Positions 41,333-49,446 of a stretch of DNA of 64,000 bases are shown here, in pieces; position 1 is the first letter of the stretch; every line of letters starts with the position of its first letter. Both the position numbers and the translations under genes were made by a program. Location of the stretch: NCBI RefSeq assembly GCF_001297775.1, contig NZ_LIFX01000008.1, positions 62,079-126,078 on the forward strand, read 5' to 3'. The notes below the pieces were generated by a model. The model did not search any database, was not told where the DNA came from, and saw only the letters and a program-made list of their open reading frames with translations. The DNA is from Trabulsiella odontotermitis. GTDB lineage: Bacteria; Pseudomonadota; Gammaproteobacteria; Enterobacterales; Enterobacteriaceae.

Positions 41333-42508
41333 ATGAACAATCTAACCACTGATGTTGCCATTGTCGGCGGCGGGATGGTCGGCAGCGCACTGGCATTGGG
41401 CCTGGCGCAGCAGGGCTTTACGGTAACGGTGATCGAACAGGCGGAACCGCCGGTGTTCGATGCGCAATCGCAGCCGGACGTACGCATTTCTGCGATCAGC
41501 GCCGCGTCTGTCTCATTGCTGCGCGGGCTGGGCGTCTGGGATACCGTGCGGGAGATGCGCTGTCATCCATGGCGTCGGCTGGAAACCTGGGAGTGGGAAA
41601 ACGCGCATGTGGTTTTTGATGCCGCAGAGCTGAAGCTCCCCCAGCTCGGGTTTATGGTCGAAAATCCGGTATTGCAGCGCGCGCTCTGGCAGGCACTGGA
41701 GGCTCATCCGCAGGTAACGTTGCAGGTTGCCAACGGGCTTGTCACGATGTTGCGTCAGGACGAAGGTTACCGGCTGCTGTTTGCCGATGACAGTGAGTTG
41801 TCTGCGTCATTAGTCGTGGGCGCTGACGGCGCGAATTCACAGGTACGGCAGATGGCGGGTATCGGTACCCATTCCTGGCAGTATCAGCAATCCTGCATGT
41901 TAATTACCGTTGAATGCGAAGATGATCCAGGTGACAGCACCTGGCAGCAGTTTACCCCTGACGGGCCGCGCGCCTTCCTGCCGCTGTTCGACCACTGGGC
42001 GTCGCTGGTGTGGTATGACCATCCCGCCCGTATTCGCCAGCTACAAACGCTGACGATGGAGCAGCTGCAGCAGGAGATTGCGCGAATCTTTCCGTCGCGA
42101 CTGGGCAAGGTGAAACCGGTGGCCGCAGGCGCCTTCCCGTTGACCCGCCGCCACGCGTTGCAGTATGTCCAGCCATCGCTGGCGCTGGTCGGTGATGCGG
42201 CGCACACGATTCATCCGCTGGCCGGGCAGGGCGTTAACCTCGGCTATCGCGACGTAGATGCGCTGCTGGATGTTTTAGCCAGTGCGCGTAGTCACGGCGA
42301 AGCATGGCACAGTTATCACGTTCTGAAACGCTACCAGACGCGCCGTATGGCGGATAACTACATTATGCAGTCGGGGATGGATCTGTTTTATGCCGGATTC
42401 AGCAACGACCTGGCGCCGGTACGAGTGCTGCGCAATATCGGCCTGATGGCGGCCGAACGCGCGGGTATCCTGAAACGTCAGGCGCTGAAGTATGCGTTAG
42501 GGTTGTGA
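41333..42508 (+). CDS. ubiF: UbiF, 2-octaprenyl-3-methyl-6-methoxy-1,4-benzoquinol hydroxylase
   Basis: UbiF is the FAD monooxygenase for C6 hydroxylation in ubiquinone synthesis. The 391-residue protein has the dinucleotide fold VGGGMVGSALALGLA (about 11-25), the DG motif VGADGANSQVRQ and the GDAAHTIHPLAGQG FAD-ribityl motif (about 285-300). ATG 41333 has AGGA nine bases upstream; the GTG at 41327 is too close to it. In K-12 the tRNA operon follows directly; here an extra gene intervenes. Confidence 0.97.
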   Translation: MNNLTTDVAIVGGGMVGSALALGLAQQGFTVTVIEQAEPPVFDAQSQPDVRISAISAASVSLLRGLGVWDTVREMRCHPWRRLETWEWENAHVVFDAAELKLPQLGFMVENPVLQRALWQALEAHPQVTLQVANGLVTMLRQDEGYRLLFADDSELSASLVVGADGANSQVRQMAGIGTHSWQYQQSCMLITVECEDDPGDSTWQQFTPDGPRAFLPLFDHWASLVWYDHPARIRQLQTLTMEQLQQEIARIFPSRLGKVKPVAAGAFPLTRRHALQYVQPSLALVGDAAHTIHPLAGQGVNLGYRDVDALLDVLASARSHGEAWHSYHVLKRYQTRRMADNYIMQSGMDLFYAGFSNDLAPVRVLRNIGLMAAERAGILKRQALKYALGL

Positions 42509-42509
42509 A

Positions 42510-43133
42510 TCAGAATAAACGACTCAGCATTGGTATTGTTCCTTTCCTGGACAACAAATACCCCTGATACCAGTTGTGGTTGAACTGTATGCTCTGGGAA
42601 ACACTCGGCCATTCGTTACGAATGATCTTTAAAAGCGTGAAGCCACTGACTGAGAGCATATATATCAAACCAGGTATTACAGGCAAAGCCAATACCTTTG
42701 GAATGAGATGCCTTATCGGATGAGCATACTCATTTAAGGCAATGATAATACAAGCTAATTGTATTATCGATTTTAAGGTGAAGCCCCGCAGGTAAAACTG
42801 ACGAAGGCGTTCAGGGGAAGTAAAAGAAATGTTGTTTAGCACAAGTCTTTGCTCATTTGCGGGAAAACCCGCTATATAAATCATCCATTCGGACTTCTCG
42901 GAGAGAAGTTGCACCGCCCCGTGATTGCTTAGAATATGCAGGCGCAGACAAATCACTATGGGGAAGAGTATTTTTAGCAAAATGAGATAACTCACTAAAG
43001 CTGAGTATCCTAAGTACGCCAGGATAGTTGCTGCCAGGATGATTAGGAGGTGAGATATTTTGTTGATAAATAAAGGAAAGATTTGGTAGTTCACTATACA
43101 CCATTTTAAGCAAAATTTAGCGAATTTTACCAT
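42510..43133 (-). CDS. Unrecognised AT-rich membrane-protein gene between ubiF and the tRNA operon
   Basis: I do not recognise this 207-residue protein. It has hydrophobic segments at about 24-45, 46-65, 122-140 and 147-172, predicting four membrane helices, with a polar region at about 75-115 (SEKSEWMIYIAGFPANEQRLVLNN) and a C-terminal soluble tail. Its DNA is clearly richer in A+T than ubiF or asnB and uses rare codons such as AGA and ATA, suggesting transfer. It starts at ATG 43133, with no good ribosome binding site, and lies just past the tRNA operon terminator, tail-to-tail with ubiF (1 bp apart). No integrase or toxin/antitoxin partner is seen. Confidence 0.6.
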   Translation of the reverse strand: MVKFAKFCLKWCIVNYQIFPLFINKISHLLIILAATILAYLGYSALVSYLILLKILFPIVICLRLHILSNHGAVQLLSEKSEWMIYIAGFPANEQRLVLNNISFTSPERLRQFYLRGFTLKSIIQLACIIIALNEYAHPIRHLIPKVLALPVIPGLIYMLSVSGFTLLKIIRNEWPSVSQSIQFNHNWYQGYLLSRKGTIPMLSRLF

Positions 43134-43176
43134 TGCTGTTTCTTGTTAAAAGGTGAAATGTTGTCCGAAATAAAAC

Positions 43177-43204
43177 AAAAAAGCCCGCCTAAGCGAGCTT
43201 TTTT
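43177..43204 (-). terminator. Terminator of the tRNA operon
   Basis: GCTCGC / GCGGGC (one G-U pair) with a TTAG loop and TTTTTTG after it on the minus strand, about 10 bp past glnX. Confidence 0.9.
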
Positions 43205-43213
43205 GCATTGAAG

Positions 43214-43288
43214 TGGCTGGGGTACGAGGATTCGAACCTCGGAATGCCGGAATCAGAATCCGGTGCCTTACCGCTTGGCGATACCCCA
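43214..43288 (-). tRNA. glnX: tRNA-Gln (anticodon CUG), last gene of the operon
   Basis: A 75-nt cloverleaf includes the encoded CCA: acceptor TGGGGTA / TACCCCA, D stem GCC/GGC, anticodon stem CCGGA/TCCGG with loop TTCTGAT (anticodon CTG), and T arm GAGGTTCGAATCCTC. It is identical to the copy at 43458. Symbol follows E. coli gene order. Confidence 0.97.
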
Positions 43289-43357
43289 ATTGTTTGTGGT
43301 TTATCTCTGTCTGTGTGCCGGAATCAGACCGAAGCCTTACAGCCTGGAGATACCCCA
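43289..43357 (-). repeat. 69-nt unit A: degenerate 5' half of tRNA-Gln plus linker
   Basis: On the transcript strand the unit begins TGGGGTATCTCCAGGCTG, matching the 5' acceptor strand and D arm of tRNA-Gln with a few changes. It continues through an anticodon-arm-like segment that keeps TCTGATTCCGG, then a 28-nt linker (ending ACCACAAACAA) instead of the T arm. It cannot fold as a full tRNA. It directly precedes glnX. Confidence 0.85.
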
Positions 43358-43426
43358 ATTGTTTGTGGTTTATCTCTGTCTGTGTTCCGGAATCAGACCG
43401 GAGCCTTACAGCCTGGAGATACCCCA
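43358..43426 (-). repeat. 69-nt unit B: degenerate 5' half of tRNA-Gln plus linker
   Basis: This is a tandem copy of unit A with exactly the same 69-nt period and only a few differences (for example TCCGG in place of TTCGG before the anticodon segment). The anticodon-like CTG is kept. Confidence 0.85.
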
Positions 43427-43457
43427 ACAGGGTGCGTTCTAAAACGTCTTTCAAATT

Positions 43458-43532
43458 TGGCTGGGGTACGAGGATTCGAACCTCGGAATGCCGGAATCAG
43501 AATCCGGTGCCTTACCGCTTGGCGATACCCCA
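43458..43532 (-). tRNA. glnV: tRNA-Gln (anticodon CUG)
   Basis: A 75-nt gene with encoded CCA, identical to the gene at 43214. It is followed in the transcript by a 31-nt spacer and units B and A. Confidence 0.97.
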
Positions 43533-43601
43533 ATTGTTTGTGGTTTATCTCTGTTTTCGTGCCGCAATCAGACCGATGTCATACAGCCTGGAGATACCCC
43601 A
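43533..43601 (-). repeat. 69-nt unit C: degenerate 5' half of tRNA-Gln plus linker
   Basis: The third copy of the unit precedes glnV. It is again 69 nt long but more diverged (TGTATGACATCGG in the D/anticodon region, TTTTCG in the linker on the plus strand). Confidence 0.8.
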
Positions 43602-43609
43602 ATTTTATT

Positions 43610-43686
43610 TGGTGGCTACGACGGGATTCGAACCTGTGACCCCATCATTATGAGTGATGTGCTCTAACCAACTGAGCTACGTAGCC
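43610..43686 (-). tRNA. metU: tRNA-Met elongator (anticodon CAU)
   Basis: A 77-nt gene with encoded CCA; acceptor GGCTACG, D arm TAGCTCAGTTGG, anticodon loop CTCATAA. The G-C first pair marks it as elongator rather than initiator. It is identical to the copy at 44001. Confidence 0.97.
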
Positions 43687-43704
43687 GGACTTCCTTTCAT
43701 CGAC

Positions 43705-43779
43705 TGGCTGGGGTACCTGGATTCGAACCAGGGAATGCCGGTATCAAAAACCGGTGCCTTACCGCTTGGCGATACCCCA
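43705..43779 (-). tRNA. glnW: tRNA-Gln (anticodon UUG)
   Basis: A 75-nt gene with encoded CCA; anticodon arm CCGGTTTTTGATACCGG with anticodon TTG, T arm CAGGTTCGAATCCTGG-type. It is identical to the next gene upstream. Confidence 0.97.
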
Positions 43780-43810
43780 ACAACAGGTACGTCAGTAAGT
43801 CGATGAAATA

Positions 43811-43885
43811 TGGCTGGGGTACCTGGATTCGAACCAGGGAATGCCGGTATCAAAAACCGGTGCCTTACCGCTTGGCGATACCCCA
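43811..43885 (-). tRNA. glnU: tRNA-Gln (anticodon UUG)
   Basis: A 75-nt gene with encoded CCA, anticodon TTG, separated from glnW by a 31-nt spacer without tRNA-like repeats. Confidence 0.97.
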
Positions 43886-43908
43886 TCCGTGCAACGCGTA
43901 CCTGGGAA

Positions 43909-43993
43909 TGGTGCGGGAGGCGAGACTTGAACTCGCACACCTTGCGGCGCCAGAACCTAAATCTGGTGCGTCTACCAATTTCGCCACTCCCGC
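43909..43993 (-). tRNA. leuW: tRNA-Leu (anticodon UAG)
   Basis: An 85-nt class II tRNA with long variable arm and encoded CCA; acceptor GCGGGAG, anticodon stem CCAGA/TCTGG with loop TTTAGGT (anticodon TAG). Confidence 0.97.
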
Positions 43994-44000
43994 AAAAAGA

Positions 44001-44077
44001 TGGTGGCTACGACGGGATTCGAACCTGTGACCCCATCATTATGAGTGATGTGCTCTAACCAACTGAGCTACGTAGCC
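44001..44077 (-). tRNA. metT: tRNA-Met elongator (anticodon CAU), first gene of the operon
   Basis: A 77-nt gene with encoded CCA, identical to metU. It lies about 37 bp downstream of a strong promoter and 7 bp before leuW. Confidence 0.97.
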
Positions 44078-44114
44078 ATCTTTTTCGCGTTACCTTATCG
44101 GCGTTGCGGGGCGC

Positions 44115-44143
44115 ATTATGCGTATTGAGCCTTGTAGCGTCAA
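44115..44143 (-). promoter_or_regulatory. Promoter of the tRNA operon with GC-rich discriminator
   Basis: On the minus strand TTGACG (44138-44143) and CATAAT (44115-44120) are 17 bp apart, followed by GCGCCCC. Near-consensus hexamers with a GC discriminator are typical of stable-RNA promoters under stringent (ppGpp/DksA) control. Confidence 0.88.
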
Positions 44144-44250
44144 CCTCTTTTTGACGGAAAACCGCCGGAATGTGACTGTTTGGTTAGGTTGCGAACAGCG
44201 TGGTGCATTATTCGGCAATTATTGGTTATTTCTCAAATTTGCTGAGGAAA

Positions 44251-44275
44251 AACAACAAAGGGCCCCGCAGGGCCC
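44251..44275 (-). terminator. asnB intrinsic terminator
   Basis: GGGCCC / GGGCCC around a TGCG loop, then TTTGTTGTTTTT on the minus strand, about 20 bp past the asnB stop. Confidence 0.85.
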
Positions 44276-44295
44276 GATGCGAATTTTCATCACTT

Positions 44296-45960
44296 TTACT
44301 GGTAAGCGGACTGGTGTACGCCGACCGCGCGACCAGAGGGATCGTTCATGGTTTTGAAGGCTTCATCCCACTCGATCGCTTTGGCGGAAGAGCAGGCGAC
44401 AGACGGGCCGCCAGGCACACATTCTGCTGCGCTCGGTACCGGGAACAGCTCCTCGAAAATTTCACGATACAGATACGCTTCTTTAGAGGTCGGCGTGTTG
44501 TACGGGAAACGGAAGCTGGCGGTTTCCAGTTGTTGATCAGAAATCTGTTTCGCCGCGACCTCTTTCAGCGTGTCGATCCAGCTGTAACCCACACCGTCGG
44601 AGAACTGCTCTTTCTGACGCCATGCGACGCTTGCCGGCAGGTAAGCTTCAAAACATTCACGCAGGACGTGTTTTTCCATTTTACCGTTACCGCACATTTT
44701 GTCCTGCGGGTTGATGCGCATCGCCACGTCGAGGAATTTCTTGTCGAGGAACGGGACACGCGCCTCAACACCCCAGGCTGACATCGCTTTGTTAGCGCGG
44801 GCACAGTCAAACATATGCAGCGCCTGCAGTTTACGCACGGTCTCTTCATGCAGCTCTTTCGCATCCGGCGCTTTATGGAAATAAAGATAACCGCCGAACA
44901 CTTCATCAGAACCTTCGCCGGAGAGCACCATTTTGATGCCCATCGCTTTGATTTTACGCGACATCAGGTACATCGGCGTTGAGGCTCGGATCGTGGTCAC
45001 ATCGTAGGTTTCAATGTGATAGATAACATCGCGGATCGCGTCAAGCCCTTCCTGCACCGTGAAGTGGATTTCATGGTGAACAGTGCCGAGATGGTTCGCG
45101 ACTTCCTGCGCGGCTTTCAGATCCGGCGAGCCCACCAGACCAACGGCGAAGGAGTGCAGTTGCGGCCACCAGGCTTCCGAACGCTCCTGATCTTCAACGC
45201 GGCGCGCGGCATATTTTTTGGTGATCGCGGAGATAACTGACGAATCCAGCCCGCCGGACAGCAGCACGCCGTACGGCACGTCAGACATCAGATGGCTTTT
45301 AACGGAATCTTCCAGTGCCTGACGCAGCTCTGCTTTGTCCGTCACGTTGTCTTTGACGGCGTCGTAGTCAAACCAGTCACGCTGGTAATAAGAGCGGATC
45401 TCGCCGTCTTTGCTCCACAGATAGCTTCCCGGAGGGAACTCTTTGATGGTGCGGCACACTGGTACCAGCGCTTTCATTTCAGAGGCGACGTAGAAGTTGC
45501 CGTGCTCGTCGTAACCCATATACAGCGGAATAATGCCGATATGATCGCGGCCAATCAGGTAAGCGTCTTTTTCGCTGTCATAAAGGACGAAAGCAAACAT
45601 GCCCTGCAGATCGTCGAGAAACTCAGCCCCTTTTTCCTGATACAGGGCGAGGATCACTTCACAGTCAGAACCGGTCTGGAACGCGTAGCGATCGCCGTAC
45701 TCTGCGCGCAGCGCCTGGTGGTTGTAGATCTCACCGTTAACCGCCAGCGCGTGCGTTTTCTTTTCGTTATACAGCGGCTGGGCACCGGCGTTGACGTCGA
45801 CAATAGACAGACGTTCGTGGGCGAGAATCGCTTTATCGCAGGCATAAATACCGGACCAGTCCGGGCCGCGATGGCGCATCAGGCGGGAAAGCTCCAGCGC
45901 TTTTTTGCGCAGCTCTCCCGCGTCAGTTTTGATATCCAGTACACCAAAAATAGAACACAT
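44296..45960 (-). CDS. asnB: AsnB, glutamine-hydrolysing asparagine synthetase
   Basis: AsnB makes asparagine from aspartate, ATP and glutamine in the cytoplasm. The 554-residue enzyme has Cys 2 as the N-terminal nucleophile (MCSIFGVLD), the glutaminase domain to about 200, and the synthetase domain with the PP-loop SGGLDSSVISA (about 232-242). It stands alone with its own terminator. Upstream (45961-46209) lies a REP-type palindrome that belongs to the nag operon end. Confidence 0.98.
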   Translation of the reverse strand: MCSIFGVLDIKTDAGELRKKALELSRLMRHRGPDWSGIYACDKAILAHERLSIVDVNAGAQPLYNEKKTHALAVNGEIYNHQALRAEYGDRYAFQTGSDCEVILALYQEKGAEFLDDLQGMFAFVLYDSEKDAYLIGRDHIGIIPLYMGYDEHGNFYVASEMKALVPVCRTIKEFPPGSYLWSKDGEIRSYYQRDWFDYDAVKDNVTDKAELRQALEDSVKSHLMSDVPYGVLLSGGLDSSVISAITKKYAARRVEDQERSEAWWPQLHSFAVGLVGSPDLKAAQEVANHLGTVHHEIHFTVQEGLDAIRDVIYHIETYDVTTIRASTPMYLMSRKIKAMGIKMVLSGEGSDEVFGGYLYFHKAPDAKELHEETVRKLQALHMFDCARANKAMSAWGVEARVPFLDKKFLDVAMRINPQDKMCGNGKMEKHVLRECFEAYLPASVAWRQKEQFSDGVGYSWIDTLKEVAAKQISDQQLETASFRFPYNTPTSKEAYLYREIFEELFPVPSAAECVPGGPSVACSSAKAIEWDEAFKTMNDPSGRAVGVHQSAYQ

Positions 45961-46176
45961 AAACGTCTCCGTTAACCTGTTGCGTAATGCTGTTGTGTCA
46001 TTTGCTCTGAGAGAGACAATGCCGCAAAGCGCGAGGCTGGCGCAAGGGGTTTACGGGCGTATCAGAAAATAATGCAATGAGAGTTGTCGAATGATGAAAA
46101 AGACGCGGCAATACTATGCATCTGTTGATGAATTATCAGTAAATCGCATTATTTATTAGATGAATAATAATGGAAG

Positions 46177-46202
46177 GCCGGATGCGTTATGCAACATCCG
46201 GC
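46177..46202. repeat. REP-type palindrome after nagD
   Basis: GCCGGATG...CATCCGGC is an imperfect palindrome of the repetitive extragenic palindromic (PU) kind, 8 bp past the nagD stop. It probably protects the 3' end of the nag operon transcript. Confidence 0.8.
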
Positions 46203-46209
46203 TCTGGAA

Positions 46210-46962
46210 TTAAAAAACGTCAATTTCCGCAACGGACGGGTAAATCCAGGAGGGGCGGAACGGCATGCTGTCGATGTCATCGACCGTTGAAACGCCGGAG
46301 AGCACCAGCACGGTTTCCAGACCGGCCTGGAAGCCCGCCAGGATATCGGTACGCAGGTTGTCGCCGACAATGACCGTTTGCTCGGAATGCGCCTGCATTT
46401 TATTGAGCGCGGCACGAATGATCCACGGGCTGGGCTTGCCGACGTAAAACGGTTTGCGACCGGAGATTTTCTCGATACCCGCGCAGAGCGCGCCGCAGGC
46501 CGGATAATAACCACGACCGTGGGTGTCCGGGTTGGTGGCGATAAAGCGCGCGCCGTTGGCGACGAAGAACGCGGCTTTATGCATCATGTCCCAGTTATAA
46601 GAGCGCGTTTCACCGACGATCACGAAATCCGGATTGACGTCTGTGATGGTGAATCCGGCTTTATACAATTCATGGATCAACGCGCCTTCGCCGACGACAT
46701 ACGCCTTTTTACCTTCCTGACGACGCAGAAAATCCGCGGTCGCCATAGCCGAGGTGTAAAACACGCTGTCCGGCACATCGACACCGGCGGTGGCGAAACG
46801 GTTTGCCAGATCCTGCCCGGTCTGGGAAGGGTAGTTGGTCAGCAGGACCAGCGGCAGGCCTTTCTCCAGGATGCGGGTAACAAACTCCGCAGCACCGGGA
46901 ACGGCGACGTTATCGTGCATCAGCACACCGTCGATATCACAAATTACGTTCTTAATGGTCAT
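46210..46962 (-). CDS. nagD: NagD, HAD-family nucleotide (UMP) phosphatase
   Basis: NagD is a type IIA HAD phosphatase with preference for UMP/GMP and perhaps sugar phosphates. The 250-residue protein has the catalytic DIDGVL motif (Asp 9 and 11), LLTNYPSQTG as motif II and GDNLRTDI as motif IV. It is the last gene of nagBACD, 49 bp after nagC; its role in amino-sugar use is not clear. Confidence 0.95.
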   Translation of the reverse strand: MTIKNVICDIDGVLMHDNVAVPGAAEFVTRILEKGLPLVLLTNYPSQTGQDLANRFATAGVDVPDSVFYTSAMATADFLRRQEGKKAYVVGEGALIHELYKAGFTITDVNPDFVIVGETRSYNWDMMHKAAFFVANGARFIATNPDTHGRGYYPACGALCAGIEKISGRKPFYVGKPSPWIIRAALNKMQAHSEQTVIVGDNLRTDILAGFQAGLETVLVLSGVSTVDDIDSMPFRPSWIYPSVAEIDVF

Positions 46963-47011
46963 GGACTACCCAGGCTCAACAGCTTAAAGAGAGGCGTACT
47001 ATAAAACCGCT

Positions 47012-48232
47012 TTAGCTTTCCAGCAAACGCTGTAGCAGGATGCCGTTAAGCATAGCGCGTTTTACCAGCGCAAACGCGCCAATGGCGGAGCGGTGATCTA
47101 GCGTGGAACGCACGACCGGCAGATTCTTGCGAAACGCCTTCAGCACCTGCGTATTAATGCACCCTTCAATGGCGGGGAGCAGCACGCGCTCGGCTTCGAT
47201 GATTTCCCCGGCAATCACCACTTTCTGCGGGTTAAACAGGTTAATGGCGATGGCAATGGTTTTGCCAAGCTGGCGGCCAACATGTTCGATGACTTCGCTC
47301 GCCAGCGGGTCGCCTTTATTAGCGGCTTTGCAGATGGCGCTGATCGAACAGTCATCCAGCGTCACACGGCTCTGATAGCCCTGTTCCAGCAGATGACGGA
47401 CGCGTTGTTCGATGGCGGCGTTGGCGGCAACGGTTTCCAGACAGCCGAAATTGCCGCAGTGGCAGCGTTCGCCCAGCGGGTCGACCTGAATGTGGCCGAT
47501 TTCACCGACGTTGCCGTTACGTCCGATAAAAATACGCCCGTTGGAGATGATCCCGGCGCCGGTACCGCGGTGAACACGCACCAGAATGGAGTCTTCGCAG
47601 TCCTGACTTGCACCGAAATAGTGCTCCGCCAGCGCTAAACTGCGGATGTCATGTCCAATAAAACAGGTGACGTTAAAGCGTTTTTCCATCGCATCGACCA
47701 GCGCCCAGTTCTCCACCGGGATGTGCGGCATATAGCGAATCACCCCGCTGTCGGGGTCGACCAGCCCGGGCAGGATCACGGAGATGGCAATCAGCTCGCG
47801 GATTTTCCGCTGACAGGAAGCGATAAACAGCGAAATGGTATTCAGCAACGCGTGTTCGAGCGTTTCCTGCGTGCGCTCCGGTAACGGGTAGTGCTCTTCC
47901 GCCAGCACTTTGCTGCTCAGATCATAGAGCGTCAGGGTCGTGTCATGACGCCCGAGGCGAATGCCGATAGCGTGGAAATTGCGGGTTTCGGTGACGATGG
48001 AGATCGCGCGGCGGCCCCCGGTGGAGGCTTGCTGATCGACTTCTTTAATCAGGCCGCGTTCAATTAACTGACGGGTAATTTTTGTCACGCTGGCGGGAGC
48101 AAGCTGGCTTTGTTCTGCGATCTGAATGCGCGAGATGGGGCCGTGCTGATCGATCAGACGGTATACCGCTGCGCTGTTCAGTTGTTTTACGAGGTCAACA
48201 TTGCCAATTTGAGCTTGTCCGCCAGGTGTCAT
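47012..48232 (-). CDS. nagC: NagC, GlcNAc-6-phosphate-responsive repressor (ROK family)
   Basis: NagC represses nag, chi and other amino-sugar genes and is released by GlcNAc-6-P. The 406-residue protein has an N-terminal winged helix (about 15-75, SRIQIAEQSQLAPASVTKITRQLIERG) and the ROK sugar-binding domain with the zinc motif GHIQVDPLGERCHCGNFGCLE. It starts 8 bp after nagA. Operators that fit it lie at nagB/nagE and upstream of chiP in this window. Confidence 0.98.
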   Translation of the reverse strand: MTPGGQAQIGNVDLVKQLNSAAVYRLIDQHGPISRIQIAEQSQLAPASVTKITRQLIERGLIKEVDQQASTGGRRAISIVTETRNFHAIGIRLGRHDTTLTLYDLSSKVLAEEHYPLPERTQETLEHALLNTISLFIASCQRKIRELIAISVILPGLVDPDSGVIRYMPHIPVENWALVDAMEKRFNVTCFIGHDIRSLALAEHYFGASQDCEDSILVRVHRGTGAGIISNGRIFIGRNGNVGEIGHIQVDPLGERCHCGNFGCLETVAANAAIEQRVRHLLEQGYQSRVTLDDCSISAICKAANKGDPLASEVIEHVGRQLGKTIAIAINLFNPQKVVIAGEIIEAERVLLPAIEGCINTQVLKAFRKNLPVVRSTLDHRSAIGAFALVKRAMLNGILLQRLLES

Positions 48233-48240
48233 ACATTTAC

Positions 48241-49389
48241 TTACTCAGTGACGACCTCGTTACCATTAACGATGGTCTTGGTTACCTTATAGTCGCGAGT
48301 GAATGCGGTCAGGTTGGCGATCATCCCGGGCGCAATGCTGCCCAGTTGCTTGTCGACACCTATCGCACGCGCCGGGTAGAGCGTCGCCATACGCAGGACT
48401 TCATCCAGCGCGATGCCGCAGTGCTCAACCAGATTGCGAACCCCTTCAATCATGGTCAGAGAGGAGCCGCTCAGCGTGCCATTCTCATCTACACACAATC
48501 CATTCCGGTAGTATATTGTTTTCCCGGCAAAAATGAACTGGTCAATATTTGCGCCTGCCGGTGCGGTCGCATCTGTCACCAGACACAGCTTGTCGCCTTT
48601 CAGACGTTTTGCGTTACGCACGTTGGCGAAATCGACATGCAGACCGTCGGCGATAATGCCGCAGTAAACGTCCGGCTCATCAAAAATCGCGCCCGCCAGA
48701 CCCGGCTCACGCCCGGTGATGTACGGCATCGCGTTATAAAGGTGCGTGGCGAAAGTAATCCCGGCGCGGAAGCCGATTTTCGCTTCTTTTAGCGTGGCGT
48801 TGGAATGACCGGCAGAGACCACAATCCCGGCGTTCACCAGCTTGCGGATCACCTCAGGCTCCACCATTTCCGGCGCGAGGGTGACTTTGGTAATGACGTC
48901 TGCGTTAGCGCAGAGGAAATCCACCAGTTCAGCGTCCGGTTTGCGCACGTAATCCGGGTTATGGGTGCCTTTCTTGACGATATTCAGCCACGGCCCTTCC
49001 AGATGCAGACCCAGCGCCTGGTTCGGGTATTTCGCCAGATACTCGCGCATCACGCGAATGCCCTGTTTCATCAGTTCGTCGCTGGAGGTAATCAGCGTCG
49101 GCAGATAGCTGGTGCAGCCCGATTTTTCATTGGCCTTCTGCATGATTTCCAGCGTCTTCACGCTGACGGCGTCCATGGTGTCGTTAAACTGCACACCGCC
49201 GCAGCCGTTCAACTGAACATCAATAAAACCCGGGGCGAGAATGGCGCCATTGACTGAGCGCTGCTCAATGTCAGACGGTAAATCCGCCAGCGGACAGAGA
49301 CGTTCGATCAGGCCATTGGCGACAACAATCGCATGGTCATCCAGAATTTCGTGGCCGGTATAAATCCGACCATGGGTTAATGCATACAT
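48241..49389 (-). CDS. nagA: NagA, N-acetylglucosamine-6-phosphate deacetylase
   Basis: NagA deacetylates GlcNAc-6-P to glucosamine-6-P. The 382-residue amidohydrolase-fold enzyme has the metal and catalytic segments [27 protein letters not shown] and VTDATAPAG (catalytic Asp). ATG 49389 matches the E. coli start; the open frame extends six codons further. A hairpin separates it from nagB. Confidence 0.98.
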   Translation of the reverse strand: MYALTHGRIYTGHEILDDHAIVVANGLIERLCPLADLPSDIEQRSVNGAILAPGFIDVQLNGCGGVQFNDTMDAVSVKTLEIMQKANEKSGCTSYLPTLITSSDELMKQGIRVMREYLAKYPNQALGLHLEGPWLNIVKKGTHNPDYVRKPDAELVDFLCANADVITKVTLAPEMVEPEVIRKLVNAGIVVSAGHSNATLKEAKIGFRAGITFATHLYNAMPYITGREPGLAGAIFDEPDVYCGIIADGLHVDFANVRNAKRLKGDKLCLVTDATAPAGANIDQFIFAGKTIYYRNGLCVDENGTLSGSSLTMIEGVRNLVEHCGIALDEVLRMATLYPARAIGVDKQLGSIAPGMIANLTAFTRDYKVTKTIVNGNEVVTE

Positions 49390-49414
49390 TACAACCCCCG
49401 GTAACAAAAATACG

Positions 49415-49440
49415 ACCGTCTCCCCCGAAGGAGAGACGGT
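49415..49440 (-). terminator. nagB-nagA intercistronic hairpin
   Basis: On the minus strand ACCGTCTC pairs with GAGACGGT around a TTCG-capped apex, followed by CGTATTTTTGTT. It lies in the 57-bp gap after nagB and may lower nagA relative to nagB or stabilise nagB mRNA. Confidence 0.65.
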
Positions 49441-49446
49441 ATTGAA

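Noticed and set aside
43208-43653. Overlapping frames through the tRNA genes
   Set aside because: They translate tRNA and spacer sequence; their internal repeats come from the repeated tRNA-Gln genes.
43289-43885. Regular repeats that might suggest a CRISPR array
   Set aside because: Repeats are tRNA genes and tRNA-derived units; there are no unique spacers of constant length and no cas genes.
42510-44083. Integrated genomic island at the tRNA genes
   Set aside because: Only one foreign-looking gene; no integrase, no attachment-site repeat of a tRNA 3' end, and the tRNA order is the same as in E. coli.
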